Origin: Gallaecimonas xiamenensis 3-C-1
Lineage (GTDB): Bacteria > Pseudomonadota > Gammaproteobacteria > Enterobacterales > Gallaecimonadaceae
DNA length: 64,000 nt
NCBI RefSeq assembly: GCF_000299915.1
Contig: NZ_AMRI01000021.1
Coordinates: 19,485-83,484 of the forward strand
Direction: 5' to 3'
The notes under the pieces are model-generated. The model saw nothing but the letters and a program-made list of their open reading frames with translations. It was not told the origin of the DNA and did no database searches. Of the stretch, positions 29,134 through 38,499 are shown in pieces. The position numbers and the translations under genes were made by a program. The stretch's first letter is position 1, and each line of letters opens with the position of its first letter.

Positions 29134-30377
29134 GCCGCTTTCTCTACAACCTGGTGCTGACCCTTACCTTCCCGGTGCTGCTGCTCTGGCTCTATTGGCC
29201 GGGGCGCAAGCCCGACTTTCAGGGCCGGGCCGGGGAGCACTTTGGCCTGGTGCCCAGGCTGGGGGAGGTGGATCTGTGGGTCCACGCGGTCAGCGTGGGG
29301 GAGGCCATGGCGGCCATCCCCCTTCTTAAGACCTGGCGGGCCCAGCACCCCGACGCCAAGCTGCTGCTCACCAGCAGTTCCCGCACCGGTTATGACCGGC
29401 TTAAGGCCGCCTTTGGCGACCAGCTCTGCCATGTCTACGCCCCTTACGATTTCTGGCCCTGTGTCTGGCTTTTTTTTTGCCGCATTCAGCCCAAGCGGCT
29501 GTGGATCATGGAAACCGAGCTGTGGCCCAACTGGCTGGCCTTTTGTGCCAAAAGGGGCACCCAGGTGTCCTTGGTCAATGGCCGGCTGTCCGCCTCATCT
29601 GCCCGCCGCTACCGGCGTTTCAAGGGGTTGTCGGCCAAGCTGATGCAGCGCCTGGGCCAGGTGTTGGTGCAGACCGCCGAAGAGGCGGATCGCTATCGCC
29701 AATTGGGCCTGGATCCTGCCAAGCTGACCGTTACCGGCTCGGTGAAGTTCGATATCGAGGTGAGCGCGGAACAGCGCCAGCAGGGCAGGATTCTACGCCA
29801 GGGTTTTGGTGACAGGCCGGTGTGGATAGCCGCCTCCACCCACCAGGGGGAAGACACCCTGATGCTGGCGGCCCACAAGGCCCTGAGGGAGCGCCACCCC
29901 AATGCCTTGCTGCTGCTGGTGCCCCGCCACCCCCAGCGCTTTGACGAAGTGGCCAAGCTGTTGGAGCGCCAGGGCTGGGCCTTTGCCCGCCGTGCCAGCC
30001 AGCAGCCAGTGGCGGCGGACACCGCCGTTTACCTGGCCGACACCATGGGGGAGATGTTGACCCTGATGGCCGCCAGCGACCTGGCCCTGGTGGGGGGCTC
30101 TTTCGTCAATGTCGGCGGCCATAACCTGTTGGAACCTGCCGCCTGCGCCCTGCCGACCCTGACCGGCCCCATCTACTTTAATTTCCAGGACATTACCGAC
30201 GCCCTGGTGGCTGCCGGTAACTGCCAGGTGGTGACGGCCCAGCAACTGCCCGCCGCCCTTGTCGCCCTCTTTGAGGACGACTCAGCCCGCCAGAGCGCCG
30301 GCCAGGCCGGCCTTAAGGTGCTGGCCAGCAACCAAGGGGCCATAGCCCGCAGCCTGGCGGTGTTAAACGGCCAATAA
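29130..30377 (+). CDS. waaA: Kdo transferase WaaA (KdtA)
   Basis: Transfers Kdo from CMP-Kdo to lipid IVA at the inner membrane. The 415-residue protein has an N-terminal membrane anchor, the G-R-A-G-E-H-F-G motif, M-E-T-E-L-W-P-N-W, and the C-terminal donor-binding half ending with [19 protein letters not shown] overlaps the hldE stop (ATGA). A run of eight T at about 29,470 does not break the frame. Because KdkA is also encoded in this window, the product may carry a single phosphorylated Kdo. Confidence 0.96.
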   Translation: MSRFLYNLVLTLTFPVLLLWLYWPGRKPDFQGRAGEHFGLVPRLGEVDLWVHAVSVGEAMAAIPLLKTWRAQHPDAKLLLTSSSRTGYDRLKAAFGDQLCHVYAPYDFWPCVWLFFCRIQPKRLWIMETELWPNWLAFCAKRGTQVSLVNGRLSASSARRYRRFKGLSAKLMQRLGQVLVQTAEEADRYRQLGLDPAKLTVTGSVKFDIEVSAEQRQQGRILRQGFGDRPVWIAASTHQGEDTLMLAAHKALRERHPNALLLLVPRHPQRFDEVAKLLERQGWAFARRASQQPVAADTAVYLADTMGEMLTLMAASDLALVGGSFVNVGGHNLLEPAACALPTLTGPIYFNFQDITDALVAAGNCQVVTAQQLPAALVALFEDDSARQSAGQAGLKVLASNQGAIARSLAVLNGQ

Positions 30378-30390
30378 GGCTTGGATGGAA

Positions 30391-30422
30391 TAAAAAAGGG
30401 TTGCTGAGTGGCAACCCTTTTT
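30391..30422 (+). terminator. Intrinsic terminator after hldE-waaA
   Basis: Stem GGGTTGC / GCAACCC, loop TGAGTG, followed by T5; A6 precedes the stem. Confidence 0.88.
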
Positions 30423-30480
30423 ATTGGGTAATCCCCTGACGGCAAGGCTTGCCGGGAGCAGTGGGTTTTCCACGGCCAAT

Positions 30481-30507
30481 AAAAAAGCCCCCTGGCGGGG
30501 GCTTTTT
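30481..30507 (-). terminator. Intrinsic terminator after tolC
   Basis: Stem GCCCCC / GGGGGC, loop TGGC on the plus strand, with A6 and T5 on either side. It lies 16 bp beyond the tolC stop codon. Confidence 0.88.
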
Positions 30508-30522
30508 GTGCCAAGAGCGCGC

Positions 30523-31878
30523 TTACTCGGGCTTGGGGGCCTGGGCGGCGGGCATCAGCACCTTGTTGATCATTTCCACATCGCTGTCAGCCAGGCTACC
30601 GTCGGCCTGTTTCAGGGCCAGGTTGCTCAGGATGAAGTTATAGCGGGCTTGGGCCAGCTGCTGCTTGGCTTGATAGAGCTGACGGTTGGCGTTCAGCACG
30701 TCCACTATGGTGCGGGTGCCCACTTCAAAACCGGCTTCGGTGGCTTCCAGGGCAGACTGGCTGGAGATAACGGACTGCTCGTAGGCCTTGACCGAAGACT
30801 GGCTGGCGCGGACGTTGTTGTAGGTGTTGCGCACGGTACGCACCACATCACGGTAGATGCGCTCCAGCTCCTGGCTGCTGATCAGGAACTGGCTCTGGGC
30901 CTGCTCAACCTGGCTGGAGGTACGGAAACCGGAGAAGATCGGCACGCTGACGCCAATACCTATGCTGGCATTGTCCAGGGTAGGCTGGTTGATGTCAGGG
31001 GCGTTATCGGGCTCAAGGGTGGTATCTTCCATGCTGTAGCTGCCGGTCAGGTTCACTGTGGGGTAGTGGCCGGACTGGGCAACCTTGATGTCGTCACGGG
31101 AGATTTCGACGCTGACCCGTTGGGCTTGCAGGTTGAGGTTATTCTCCTCGGCGCGCTTCACCCAATCCTTGACAGCCCCTTGGGGCAGTGAAGGGTCGAA
31201 TTTGTTGGTGTTGAGCACGGACAGGTCGGTGTAGCTGACGCCGGTGATCTGGGTCAGGCCTTCGTAGCTATTGTCCAGGTCATTCTGGGCGGTGATCTCG
31301 TTGGCTACGGCGGCGTCATACTGGGCCTGGGCTTCGTGAACGTCGGTGATGGCGGTCAAACCCACGGCGAAGCGTTGCTTGGTTTGCTCCAACTGGCGCT
31401 CGATGGCACGTTTTTCGGCCTGGCGGAAGGCCAGGGTGTCCTGGGCCTGGAGCACGCCGAAGTAGGCTTGGGCGACACGACTGATCAGATCCTGGCGGGA
31501 CGCGCCATAGCTGATCTCGGCCTGGGAAGCGCTCTTCTCGGCCTGGTCCATCTGTACCCAGGTGCCGTAGTTGAAGATCTGCTGTTGCAGGCTCAGGGTG
31601 GCGTTCCAGCCCTTGCTGTTGCCTTCCAGAACGCTGTCGGTGGTTTGGTTGTACTGTTCATACATGTTGAACTGGTAACCCAGCTGACCGGTCAGCTGCG
31701 GCAGAAAATCTGCCCTGCGGATATCCACGCCAGACATGGCCACTTTGCGTTGGGCATCGGCTTGTTGCAACACGGGATCGTGCTGCAGGGCCTGCTGGTA
31801 AACTTCCACGAGGTCGACGGCCTGCGCCTGGGCGATGAAACCGGCGCTTACCAGTAGACTCAAAAGGGTACGCTTCAT
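30523..31878 (-). CDS. tolC: Outer-membrane channel protein TolC
   Basis: Trimeric outer-membrane/periplasmic tunnel for tripartite efflux pumps and type I secretion. The 451-residue protein has a signal peptide (cleaved after A-Q-A near residue 20) and the outer membrane efflux protein duplication: two repeats of about 200 residues with long helices and N-P/L-D-P-x-L motifs (Q-H-D-P-V-L near residue 34) and G-T-R-T-I-V-D-V-L-N-A in the second repeat. The TolC-type N-terminus and stand-alone location favour TolC over a pump-specific OprM-type protein. Divergent from nudF, as in E. coli. Confidence 0.93.
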   Translation of the reverse strand: MKRTLLSLLVSAGFIAQAQAVDLVEVYQQALQHDPVLQQADAQRKVAMSGVDIRRADFLPQLTGQLGYQFNMYEQYNQTTDSVLEGNSKGWNATLSLQQQIFNYGTWVQMDQAEKSASQAEISYGASRQDLISRVAQAYFGVLQAQDTLAFRQAEKRAIERQLEQTKQRFAVGLTAITDVHEAQAQYDAAVANEITAQNDLDNSYEGLTQITGVSYTDLSVLNTNKFDPSLPQGAVKDWVKRAEENNLNLQAQRVSVEISRDDIKVAQSGHYPTVNLTGSYSMEDTTLEPDNAPDINQPTLDNASIGIGVSVPIFSGFRTSSQVEQAQSQFLISSQELERIYRDVVRTVRNTYNNVRASQSSVKAYEQSVISSQSALEATEAGFEVGTRTIVDVLNANRQLYQAKQQLAQARYNFILSNLALKQADGSLADSDVEMINKVLMPAAQAPKPE

Positions 31879-31985
31879 TCGTTGTTTCCTTGTGTCCGCA
31901 ACGGCGACAATGGCTGGAACAGTAAATAACGGACTGATTTCACATCAAGTCGCAAGTGTAACAGATTATAAATTCAGCACGGCGG

Positions 31986-32006
31986 CGGGTAACACATTGT
32001 TACCCG
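31986..32006. promoter_or_regulatory. Palindromic operator candidate between tolC and nudF
   Basis: CGGGTAACA-CAT-TGTTACCCG is a perfect 9-bp inverted repeat about 110 bp upstream of tolC and 60 bp upstream of nudF. It has no T-run and is probably a protein-binding site; a related half-site GTGTAACA lies about 30 bp to its left. Confidence 0.45.
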
Positions 32007-32063
32007 AAGCGGGCAGCGCAGTGTTTTGTTAGGCTGGCAGCCCTTGCCGGCAGGGAGTGGTAC

Positions 32064-32675
32064 ATGAAGGAAAATTTCTCCGCATCCGATGTGGAAATCA
32101 AGGAAAAAACGCCTTTATATCAGGGGTTTTTCAAAATGGTGCGCTTTGTGCTTCGCCACCGCAAGTTCGACGGCGGCTGGAGCCCCTGGTTGACCCGGGA
32201 AATTTTCGAACGCGGTCATGCCGCTGTCGCCCTGCCGTACGATCCCAAAACCGATCAAGTGGTGTTGCTGCGCCAGTTTCGGGTCGGCGCTCTGGCCACC
32301 AGTCCCGATCCTTGGCTCTACGAGCTGGTAGCCGGGATCATAGAACAAGGGGAGAGCCCGCAAGAAGTGGCGGTGCGGGAAACGGCCGAGGAAGCGGGAC
32401 TGGCGGTAGGACGGGTGTTGCCGGTGCTCAACTACCTGGCGTCTCCCGGCGGCACCACCGAGCGCCTTCATATCTATGCTGTAGAGGTGGACGCCACCCA
32501 GGCCAGCGGTATCCATGGCCTGGACGAAGAAGGGGAAGACATCGCCGTCTACCCGGTCAGCCGTGACCAGGCCCTGGCCATGCTGGCCGCCGGCCAGATT
32601 GACAACGCCGCCACTGTCATAGGTTTGCAGTGGTTGGCCCTGAATCACGAGGTATTGCGCCACCAATGGCAATGA
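32064..32675 (+). CDS. nudF: ADP-ribose pyrophosphatase NudF
   Basis: Nudix hydrolase cleaving ADP-ribose to AMP and ribose-5-phosphate. The 203-residue protein has a complete Nudix box G-x5-E-x7-R-E-x2-E-E-x-G spanning Gly91, Glu97, Arg105-Glu106, Glu109-Glu110 and Gly112, and the Tyr/Leu-E-L-V-A-G-I-I lead-in of the ADP-ribose subgroup. First gene of a nudF-yqiB-cpdA-yqiA-parE run that matches E. coli gene order. Confidence 0.94.
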   Translation: MKENFSASDVEIKEKTPLYQGFFKMVRFVLRHRKFDGGWSPWLTREIFERGHAAVALPYDPKTDQVVLLRQFRVGALATSPDPWLYELVAGIIEQGESPQEVAVRETAEEAGLAVGRVLPVLNYLASPGGTTERLHIYAVEVDATQASGIHGLDEEGEDIAVYPVSRDQALAMLAAGQIDNAATVIGLQWLALNHEVLRHQWQ

Positions 32676-33109
32676 GAAAGCCCTATCGTCCCAGCCTGCG
32701 TGCCCTGCACAGCACCTGCGAGCAGAACTACGCGGCCTTGATGAAACTGGCCAAGCGCCTGAGCGAGGTGGGGGACAGCGTTTCCTACCTGGTGGGCAAG
32801 GGCCAGCGCTTTCGGTTGCGCCTGGACGAAGACTTTCCCTATACCTCCACCATTTCCATCGAGCAGCAGGGGCTGATGCCCCAGTACCTCAAGGCCCTGA
32901 TGATGGTGCGCCTCTACCACGATGTACGAATGGCGGAAGTGTGCGCAAGCCAGCACTTTTCAAGGCTGGCGCCACGCTATGCCTACCCCAATGATAAGAT
33001 GCATCAGCCTGATGAAAAAATGCAGGTGAACCTGTTCCTCACTGACTGGCTCAAGCTCTGTCTCAAAGAAGGAAGGAGCAGTTCGGATTTGCTTGGCACC
33101 TTGTTGTAG
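32672..33109 (+). CDS. yqiB: DUF1249 family protein YqiB
   Basis: A 145-residue protein of unknown function with the YqiB signature: C-E-Q-N-Y near the N-terminus, the central V-R-L-Y-H-D-V-R-M-A-E-V-C block, then R-Y-x-Y-P-N-x-K-x-H-Q-x-D-E-K-x-Q-x-N-x-F-L-x-D-W-L. Two in-frame ATGs (32666 and 32672) are possible; the second gives an ATGA overlap with the nudF stop and is used. Confidence 0.9.
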   Translation: MRKPYRPSLRALHSTCEQNYAALMKLAKRLSEVGDSVSYLVGKGQRFRLRLDEDFPYTSTISIEQQGLMPQYLKALMMVRLYHDVRMAEVCASQHFSRLAPRYAYPNDKMHQPDEKMQVNLFLTDWLKLCLKEGRSSSDLLGTLL

Positions 33110-33120
33110 AGGCCCCCTGT

Positions 33121-33909
33121 TTGAGCTTGCAGACCCTGGATCCCACTGAAAAGGACGTTCTGAGCTTTTGGGTTCTGACTGATCCCCATCTGTTTCACGA
33201 CGATAACGGCGCCCTGATGGGCATTCCCACCTGGCAGAGTTTCACCGCCGCCGAGGCCCTGGTCGACGTGCCGGCCGACGCTTGGTTGCTCACCGGTGAC
33301 CTGGCCCAGGACCACAAGCTCGACACCTATCTCAAGCTCAAAGGCCACCTGGGAGCTAAGCCCTGGTATTGGGTGGCCGGCAACCACGACGACCCGGCCG
33401 CCATGGCCCAGGCTTTCGGGCCGCCAGTGAAACGTTTGCATAACAAACATTGGCAGGTGTTGTTACTCAACTCCCACGATCCGGGCAAGGTCAGCGGCTG
33501 GCTAGCCGAAGAAGAGCTGGCCTGGGTTGAACGCTGGGCCAGCGCCGACCTGCACACCCTGGTGGTGCTGCACCACCATCCCTTGCCCTGCCAGTCCACT
33601 TGGCTGGACCATCACCAGTTGAAAAACGGCCAGGCACTGATGGCGCGGCTGGCGGCCTATCCCAAGGCTAAGGCGGTGCTGTTTGGCCATATCCACCAGG
33701 AGGTGGACCAAGAGGTGGACGGGGTCCGGCTGCTGGCTACCCCTTCCACCTGCGTGCAGTTCAAGCCCCACAGCCACGACTTTGCCGTTGATGCCCAAAG
33801 CCCTGGCGGCCGTTACCTGGCCTTGCTGCCGAACGGCCGTATCGACACCCGGGTGGTGCGGCTGGCCCAGGGCCAGTTCCAACCCGATGCCAATGCCAGC
33901 GGTTATTGA
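33121..33909 (+). CDS. cpdA: 3',5'-cyclic-AMP phosphodiesterase CpdA
   Basis: Calcineurin-like metallophosphoesterase that lowers cAMP. The 262-residue protein has all metal motifs in order: D-P-H-L (about residue 20), G-D-L-A-Q-D (60), G-N-H-D-D (85), H-H-H-P-L-P (145) and G-H-I-H (185). TTG start. The stop overlaps the yqiA start by 1 bp (TGATG). Confidence 0.93.
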   Translation: MSLQTLDPTEKDVLSFWVLTDPHLFHDDNGALMGIPTWQSFTAAEALVDVPADAWLLTGDLAQDHKLDTYLKLKGHLGAKPWYWVAGNHDDPAAMAQAFGPPVKRLHNKHWQVLLLNSHDPGKVSGWLAEEELAWVERWASADLHTLVVLHHHPLPCQSTWLDHHQLKNGQALMARLAAYPKAKAVLFGHIHQEVDQEVDGVRLLATPSTCVQFKPHSHDFAVDAQSPGGRYLALLPNGRIDTRVVRLAQGQFQPDANASGY

Positions 33910-34478
33910 TGCGCCTGTACTACCTGCACGGCTTTAATTCGTCCCCCGGCTCGGCCAAGGCCTTGCTGGTCAAGGACTTCCTGGCCCGCTACCATCCCCA
34001 GGTGGAGCTGGTGCTGCCGGCCCTGCATTTTGCCCCGGCCGAGGCCATAGCCATGTTGGAGGCCGACATCCAGGCCCACTCCGGCCCCAAGGCGTTGATG
34101 GGCAGTTCCCTCGGCGGCTTTTACGCCACCTGCCTGGCAGAGAAGCACGACCTCAAGGCGGTGCTGGTCAACCCGGCGGTGCGCCCCTTCGAGCTGCTGG
34201 CCGATTACCTGGGGCCCCAGGTGAACCCCTATACCGGGGAGCATTTTGAAGTGCGCGCCGAACACATGGCCCAGCTCCAGGCCCTCTATATTCAACCCCT
34301 GGCTAAGCCGGGTCGCTTTTGGGTATTGCAGAAACAAGGGGATGAAGTGCTGGACTGGCGCCAGGCGCGTGACCATTACCAAGGCGCCCGGCTCACTATT
34401 GACGCCGGCGGCGACCACGCTTTCACCGATTTAGCCAAGTATCTGCCGCAAGTCCCGGCTTTTTTAGACTTTTATTGA
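33909..34478 (+). CDS. yqiA: Esterase YqiA
   Basis: A 189-residue alpha/beta-hydrolase of the YqiA/UPF0227 family. It has the family opening L-Y-Y-L-H-G-F-N-S-S-P-G-S, the nucleophile motif G-S-S-L-G-G near residue 65, a late Asp, and a His in G-G-D-H-A-F near residue 165. E. coli YqiA hydrolyses short acyl esters in vitro. It starts one base inside the cpdA stop and lies 56 bp before parE. Confidence 0.9.
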   Translation: MRLYYLHGFNSSPGSAKALLVKDFLARYHPQVELVLPALHFAPAEAIAMLEADIQAHSGPKALMGSSLGGFYATCLAEKHDLKAVLVNPAVRPFELLADYLGPQVNPYTGEHFEVRAEHMAQLQALYIQPLAKPGRFWVLQKQGDEVLDWRQARDHYQGARLTIDAGGDHAFTDLAKYLPQVPAFLDFY

Positions 34479-34534
34479 CAACATTTCCGGCTATGGCTGA
34501 CCATTGCCTCTAACCATTCTTGATAAGCCCCGTC

Positions 34535-36424
34535 ATGAGCACTCAGTACACCTCGCAAGACCTGGAAGTCCTGGAAGGCCTGGAGCCTGTCAAACGCCGC
34601 CCCGGCATGTACACCGACACCACCAGGCCCAATCACCTGGGTCAGGAAGTCATCGATAACTCGGTTGACGAAGCCCTGGCGGGCCATGCCAGCAAGGTGG
34701 AAGTGATACTCCATGAAGACCAATCCCTGGAAGTCATCGACGACGGCCGGGGCATGCCCGTGGATATCCATCCTGAAAAAGGGGTGCCTGGGGTCGAGCT
34801 GATCCTTTGCAAGCTGCACGCTGGCGGTAAGTTCTCCAGCAAGAACTACCAGTTCTCCGGCGGCCTGCACGGGGTGGGGATCTCCGTGGTCAACGCCCTG
34901 TCCACCCGGGTGGAAGTGGGGATCAAGCGGGATGGCCAGGAATACAGCATCGCCTTCGAACACGGTGCCAAGGTCGAAGATCTGACGGTGGTGGGCGGCG
35001 TCGGCAAACGCAATACCGGTACCCGGGTAAGGTTCTGGCCCGACGCCAGCTATTTTGACTCCCCCCGTTTCTCGGTGGGCCGCCTCAAGCACATCCTCAA
35101 GGCCAAGGCGGTACTCTGTCCTGGGCTTACCATCAAGTTTGAAGACAAGGTCAACAAGGAAGTGCACGAATGGCACTTCGAGCGTGGCCTGGAAGACTAC
35201 CTGGCGGATGCCGTGGCCGATTGGCCCAAGCTGCCAGAGGGCCCCTTTGTGGGCGCCTTTGCCGCCCAGACCGAAGCGGTGGACTGGGCCGTGCTCTGGC
35301 TGCACGAAGGTGGCGACCTGATTCAGGAATCCTACGTCAACCTTATTCCCACCGCCCAGGGCGGTACCCACGTCAACGGCCTGCGCCAGGGCCTGCTGGA
35401 GGCCATGCGCGAATTCTGTGAATTTCGCAACCTGCTGCCCCGTGGCCTGAAGCTGACCCCTGAAGACATCTGGGAGCGCTGCGCCTTCGTGCTCAGCGTC
35501 AAGATGCAAGACCCGCAATTTGCCGGCCAGACCAAGGAACGGCTGTCGTCGCGCCAATGCGCCAGTTTCGTATCCGGCGTGGTCAAGGACACCTTCAGCC
35601 TCTGGCTCAACAGCCACACCGAAGTGGCCGAGATGCTGGCGGAGCACTTTATCGCCAACGCCCAGCGCCGCACCCGCAGCGCCAAGAAGGTAGCCCGTAA
35701 GAAGGTCACCTCCGGGCCGGCCCTGCCCGGCAAGCTTACCGACTGTACCAGCGACGACCCGGCCCGCACCGAGCTGTTCCTGGTAGAAGGGGACTCGGCC
35801 GGCGGCAGCGCCAAGCAGGCCCGTGACCGTGACTTCCAGGCGGTGATGCCCCTGCGCGGTAAAATTCTCAACACCTGGGAAGTGGACTCCGGGGAGATCC
35901 TCGGCAGCCAGGAAGTACACGACATTTCCGTGGCCATCGGCATGGATCCGGACTCCGAAGCCCTGGACGGCCTGCGTTACGGCAAGATTTGTATCCTCGC
36001 CGACGCCGACTCCGACGGCCTGCACATCGCCACCTTGCTGTGCGCCCTGTTCCTGCGCCATTTCCGGGTGCTGGTGGAGCATGGCCACATCTACGTGGCC
36101 ATGCCGCCGCTGTTCCGTATCGATCTCGGCAAGGACGTTTACTACGCCCTGGACGAGCAGGAGAAACAGGGCATCCTCGACCGGTTGGTGGCCGAAGGCC
36201 GCCGTGGCAAGCCCCAGGTTACCCGCTTTAAGGGTCTGGGCGAGATGAACCCCCTGCAACTGCGCGAAACCACCATGGACCCGGCCACCCGCCGCCTGGT
36301 GCAACTGACCGTGGATGATGCCGAGCAGACCCTGGCCCTGATGGACATGCTGCTGGCCAAGAAGCGTTCCGGCGACCGCAAGGAATGGCTGGAAGCCAAC
36401 GGCCACCAGGCGGAGCTGGCGTGA
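34535..36424 (+). CDS. parE: DNA topoisomerase IV subunit B ParE
   Basis: ATPase subunit of topoisomerase IV, which decatenates sister chromosomes. The 629-residue protein has the GHKL ATP-binding domain (D-N-S-V-D-E-A-L-A-G; D-D-G-R-G-M-P; G-G-L-H-G-V-G), the transducer, and the TOPRIM domain with E-G-D-S-A-G-G-S-A and D-A-D-S-D-G-L-H-I. The frame is open from 34520; the ATG at 34535 (MSTQYTSQDLEVL) is the conserved start. Separated from parC by a single GGDEF-EAL gene. Confidence 0.97.
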   Translation: MSTQYTSQDLEVLEGLEPVKRRPGMYTDTTRPNHLGQEVIDNSVDEALAGHASKVEVILHEDQSLEVIDDGRGMPVDIHPEKGVPGVELILCKLHAGGKFSSKNYQFSGGLHGVGISVVNALSTRVEVGIKRDGQEYSIAFEHGAKVEDLTVVGGVGKRNTGTRVRFWPDASYFDSPRFSVGRLKHILKAKAVLCPGLTIKFEDKVNKEVHEWHFERGLEDYLADAVADWPKLPEGPFVGAFAAQTEAVDWAVLWLHEGGDLIQESYVNLIPTAQGGTHVNGLRQGLLEAMREFCEFRNLLPRGLKLTPEDIWERCAFVLSVKMQDPQFAGQTKERLSSRQCASFVSGVVKDTFSLWLNSHTEVAEMLAEHFIANAQRRTRSAKKVARKKVTSGPALPGKLTDCTSDDPARTELFLVEGDSAGGSAKQARDRDFQAVMPLRGKILNTWEVDSGEILGSQEVHDISVAIGMDPDSEALDGLRYGKICILADADSDGLHIATLLCALFLRHFRVLVEHGHIYVAMPPLFRIDLGKDVYYALDEQEKQGILDRLVAEGRRGKPQVTRFKGLGEMNPLQLRETTMDPATRRLVQLTVDDAEQTLALMDMLLAKKRSGDRKEWLEANGHQAELA

Positions 36425-38469
36425 AGAGCACCCGGGCTGTACTCAGCCTGCGCTGGCAGCTGCTGGTGCCTTTCTTCTGCCTGTTGCTGCTGGTGTTCTC
36501 TGCTTTTGTGGCTATCAACCAGGGCAGCGTCAACAAGGTTTATGACGGGGTCCGGGAACGCACCACCCTTTATCGCAAGCAGGTGTTCAGTGCCGAGCTG
36601 CTCCAACAGCGCACCCTGAGCCCCTGGACCCTGCTCTGTGGCGAAAGCCAATGCCGGCTGCAAAGCGCAGGTAACGACCTGGACCTGCAAGCCCTCAGCC
36701 GCCTTTTGCAGGCGGATGTACTGGTGGTGGAAAGGGCCGGTAATCGGCTGCTGGCCGCCAGCGGCGAGACCCAGCCCAAGATCCGGGCCCATTGCCTCAG
36801 CGAAGGCCAATGTGACCTGGGTGGGCTGTGGCTGGTCAGCCTCTTTGAGGATGACGGCAAGGTGCTGATGGCACAGTTGGACGGGCGCAACATGCTGGCC
36901 GACAAGAACCAGGCTCTGGTCAGCACCCTGGTCTTTGGCCTGGGCGGCCTGGTGGTTTGCCTCTTTATCTTCTACCTGCTGCTGCGCCGCCCCCTGGAGC
37001 GCCTCACTGCCATCAGCGACGCCGTACCTTTGCTGGCCAAGGGCGCCTACGAGGGCTTTCGGGCCAGGCTGCGCACCATAGGCCGCCACCAGAAGCTGCT
37101 GGACGAACCGACCCTGCTGGCCCAGCGCCTGGAAGAGATGTCCTTGCAGCTCGAGTCCATGGACTGCCAGCATCAGAAGCGGGCCGGTGAACTGCAATGG
37201 TTGGCCAGTCATGACGTGTTGACCGGCCTGGTCAACCGCCGCCAGTTCGAACTGGAACTGCAAGAACTGCTTAAACGCCAGCAGGTGGTAAGCCTGCTGT
37301 TTATGGACTTGGACAACTTCAAGTTCGTCAACGATGTGGCCGGCCACAAGGTGGGTGACCGCCTCTTGGTGCGGGTGGCCAAGGTGCTGCAGCAGCTGAT
37401 GCCCGACAACGCCTGCGTGGCCCGCTTTGGCGGCGACGAGTTTGCGGTGCTGGTGCCTGGGCTGAGCCTGGGGGGTGAAGAGTCGTTGCTGGAACGGCTT
37501 TACCATGCCCTTCGGGAAGTGCGGGTCAGCGGTGGCGGCCAGCTCCATTCCCCTTCGGTGTCCATTGGCCTGGCCAGGCTTCCAGAAGACGGTGAAGACA
37601 TCGATGATGTGATGGCCAGGGTCGACATGGCCATGTACAAGGCCAAGGAGCAGGGCAAGAACCGTTATGTGCGGGCCCTGACCCAGGAAAGCGACCAGGA
37701 ACTGGGCAAGCATCTGTACTGGCTGGAAAAGTCCAAGCATGGCATCAATACCAGTAACCTCTGCCTCTACTTCCAGCCCATAGTGGACACCGAAAGCCGG
37801 GAGGTCGCCCATTACGAGACCCTGCTTCGGGCCCGTGACCGGGACGGCGCCTGGGTGTCGCCGGTGGAGTTTATCCGCGCCGCCGAACAGACCGGCCGTA
37901 CCACCGAGCTGGATCTGTGGGTGTTTAGAAAGCTGCTGGACCTGATGGACAAGCTGCCGGTAGACAAGCTGGTGCGCTTCTCGGTCAACCTGTCTCCCAA
38001 GACCTTCGGGGAGCTGGACGCCATTGCCCAGATAGCCCACGAGCTGCAAAGTAAGTCGGAGCTGGCCCGGCGTCTTATCATCGAGATCACCGAAACGGCA
38101 GCCCTGACCAACCTGGACCAGGCCCGCCGTTCTATCCAGCAGCTCAAGATGCTGGGCTGCCACTTCGCCCTGGACGACTTCGGGGTCGGCTATTCGTCTT
38201 TCCATACCCTGAAAACCTTGCCGGTGGACTTCATCAAGATCGACGGCTCCTTTATCCGGGGCCTGGCCAGCCAGCATGCCGACTCCATCTTCGTGCGGGC
38301 CCTGGTGGATATCGCCAGCCAGTTTGGCTACCGCACCATTGCCGAATTCGTCGAAGACGAAGAAGTGGCGGAGCTGCTGGACATACTGCAGGTCAGCTAC
38401 ATGCAGGGCTACCTGTTCGGCAAGCCGCAACCGGCACAAACCCTATGGCCTGATATGGCCGTAGCCTGA
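36421..38469 (+). CDS. Membrane-bound GGDEF-EAL protein (c-di-GMP metabolism)
   Basis: A 682-residue signalling protein. An N-terminal helix (about 12-31) and a second one (about 168-188) bracket a periplasmic sensor region of about 135 residues with Cys73, Cys78, Cys125 and Cys131. A HAMP-like/coiled linker follows, then GGDEF (motif 337-341, intact) and an EAL domain. The EAL motif reads E466-T-L-L-R, a common active variant, and the later N-L-S-P, E-I-T-E-T and D-D-F-G-V-G-Y-S-S motifs are present, so both activities are possible. It starts by a GTGA overlap in the parE stop and ends 30 bp before parC, so it lies inside the topoisomerase IV transcription unit. Confidence 0.9.
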   Translation: MKSTRAVLSLRWQLLVPFFCLLLLVFSAFVAINQGSVNKVYDGVRERTTLYRKQVFSAELLQQRTLSPWTLLCGESQCRLQSAGNDLDLQALSRLLQADVLVVERAGNRLLAASGETQPKIRAHCLSEGQCDLGGLWLVSLFEDDGKVLMAQLDGRNMLADKNQALVSTLVFGLGGLVVCLFIFYLLLRRPLERLTAISDAVPLLAKGAYEGFRARLRTIGRHQKLLDEPTLLAQRLEEMSLQLESMDCQHQKRAGELQWLASHDVLTGLVNRRQFELELQELLKRQQVVSLLFMDLDNFKFVNDVAGHKVGDRLLVRVAKVLQQLMPDNACVARFGGDEFAVLVPGLSLGGEESLLERLYHALREVRVSGGGQLHSPSVSIGLARLPEDGEDIDDVMARVDMAMYKAKEQGKNRYVRALTQESDQELGKHLYWLEKSKHGINTSNLCLYFQPIVDTESREVAHYETLLRARDRDGAWVSPVEFIRAAEQTGRTTELDLWVFRKLLDLMDKLPVDKLVRFSVNLSPKTFGELDAIAQIAHELQSKSELARRLIIEITETAALTNLDQARRSIQQLKMLGCHFALDDFGVGYSSFHTLKTLPVDFIKIDGSFIRGLASQHADSIFVRALVDIASQFGYRTIAEFVEDEEVAELLDILQVSYMQGYLFGKPQPAQTLWPDMAVA

Positions 38470-38499
38470 ATAACTGATTGATAAACCAAGATAAGGCCC

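Noticed and set aside
29465..29480. T8 run in waaA as a frameshift or slippage site
   Set aside because: The frame is intact through the run and the protein aligns normally on both sides.
34472..36406. 644-codon frame antisense to parE, and similar long antisense frames across rpoD, putA, parC and glnE
   Set aside because: They mirror highly conserved genes in GC-rich DNA, have no recognisable domains and no ribosome-binding sites; they are frame shadows.
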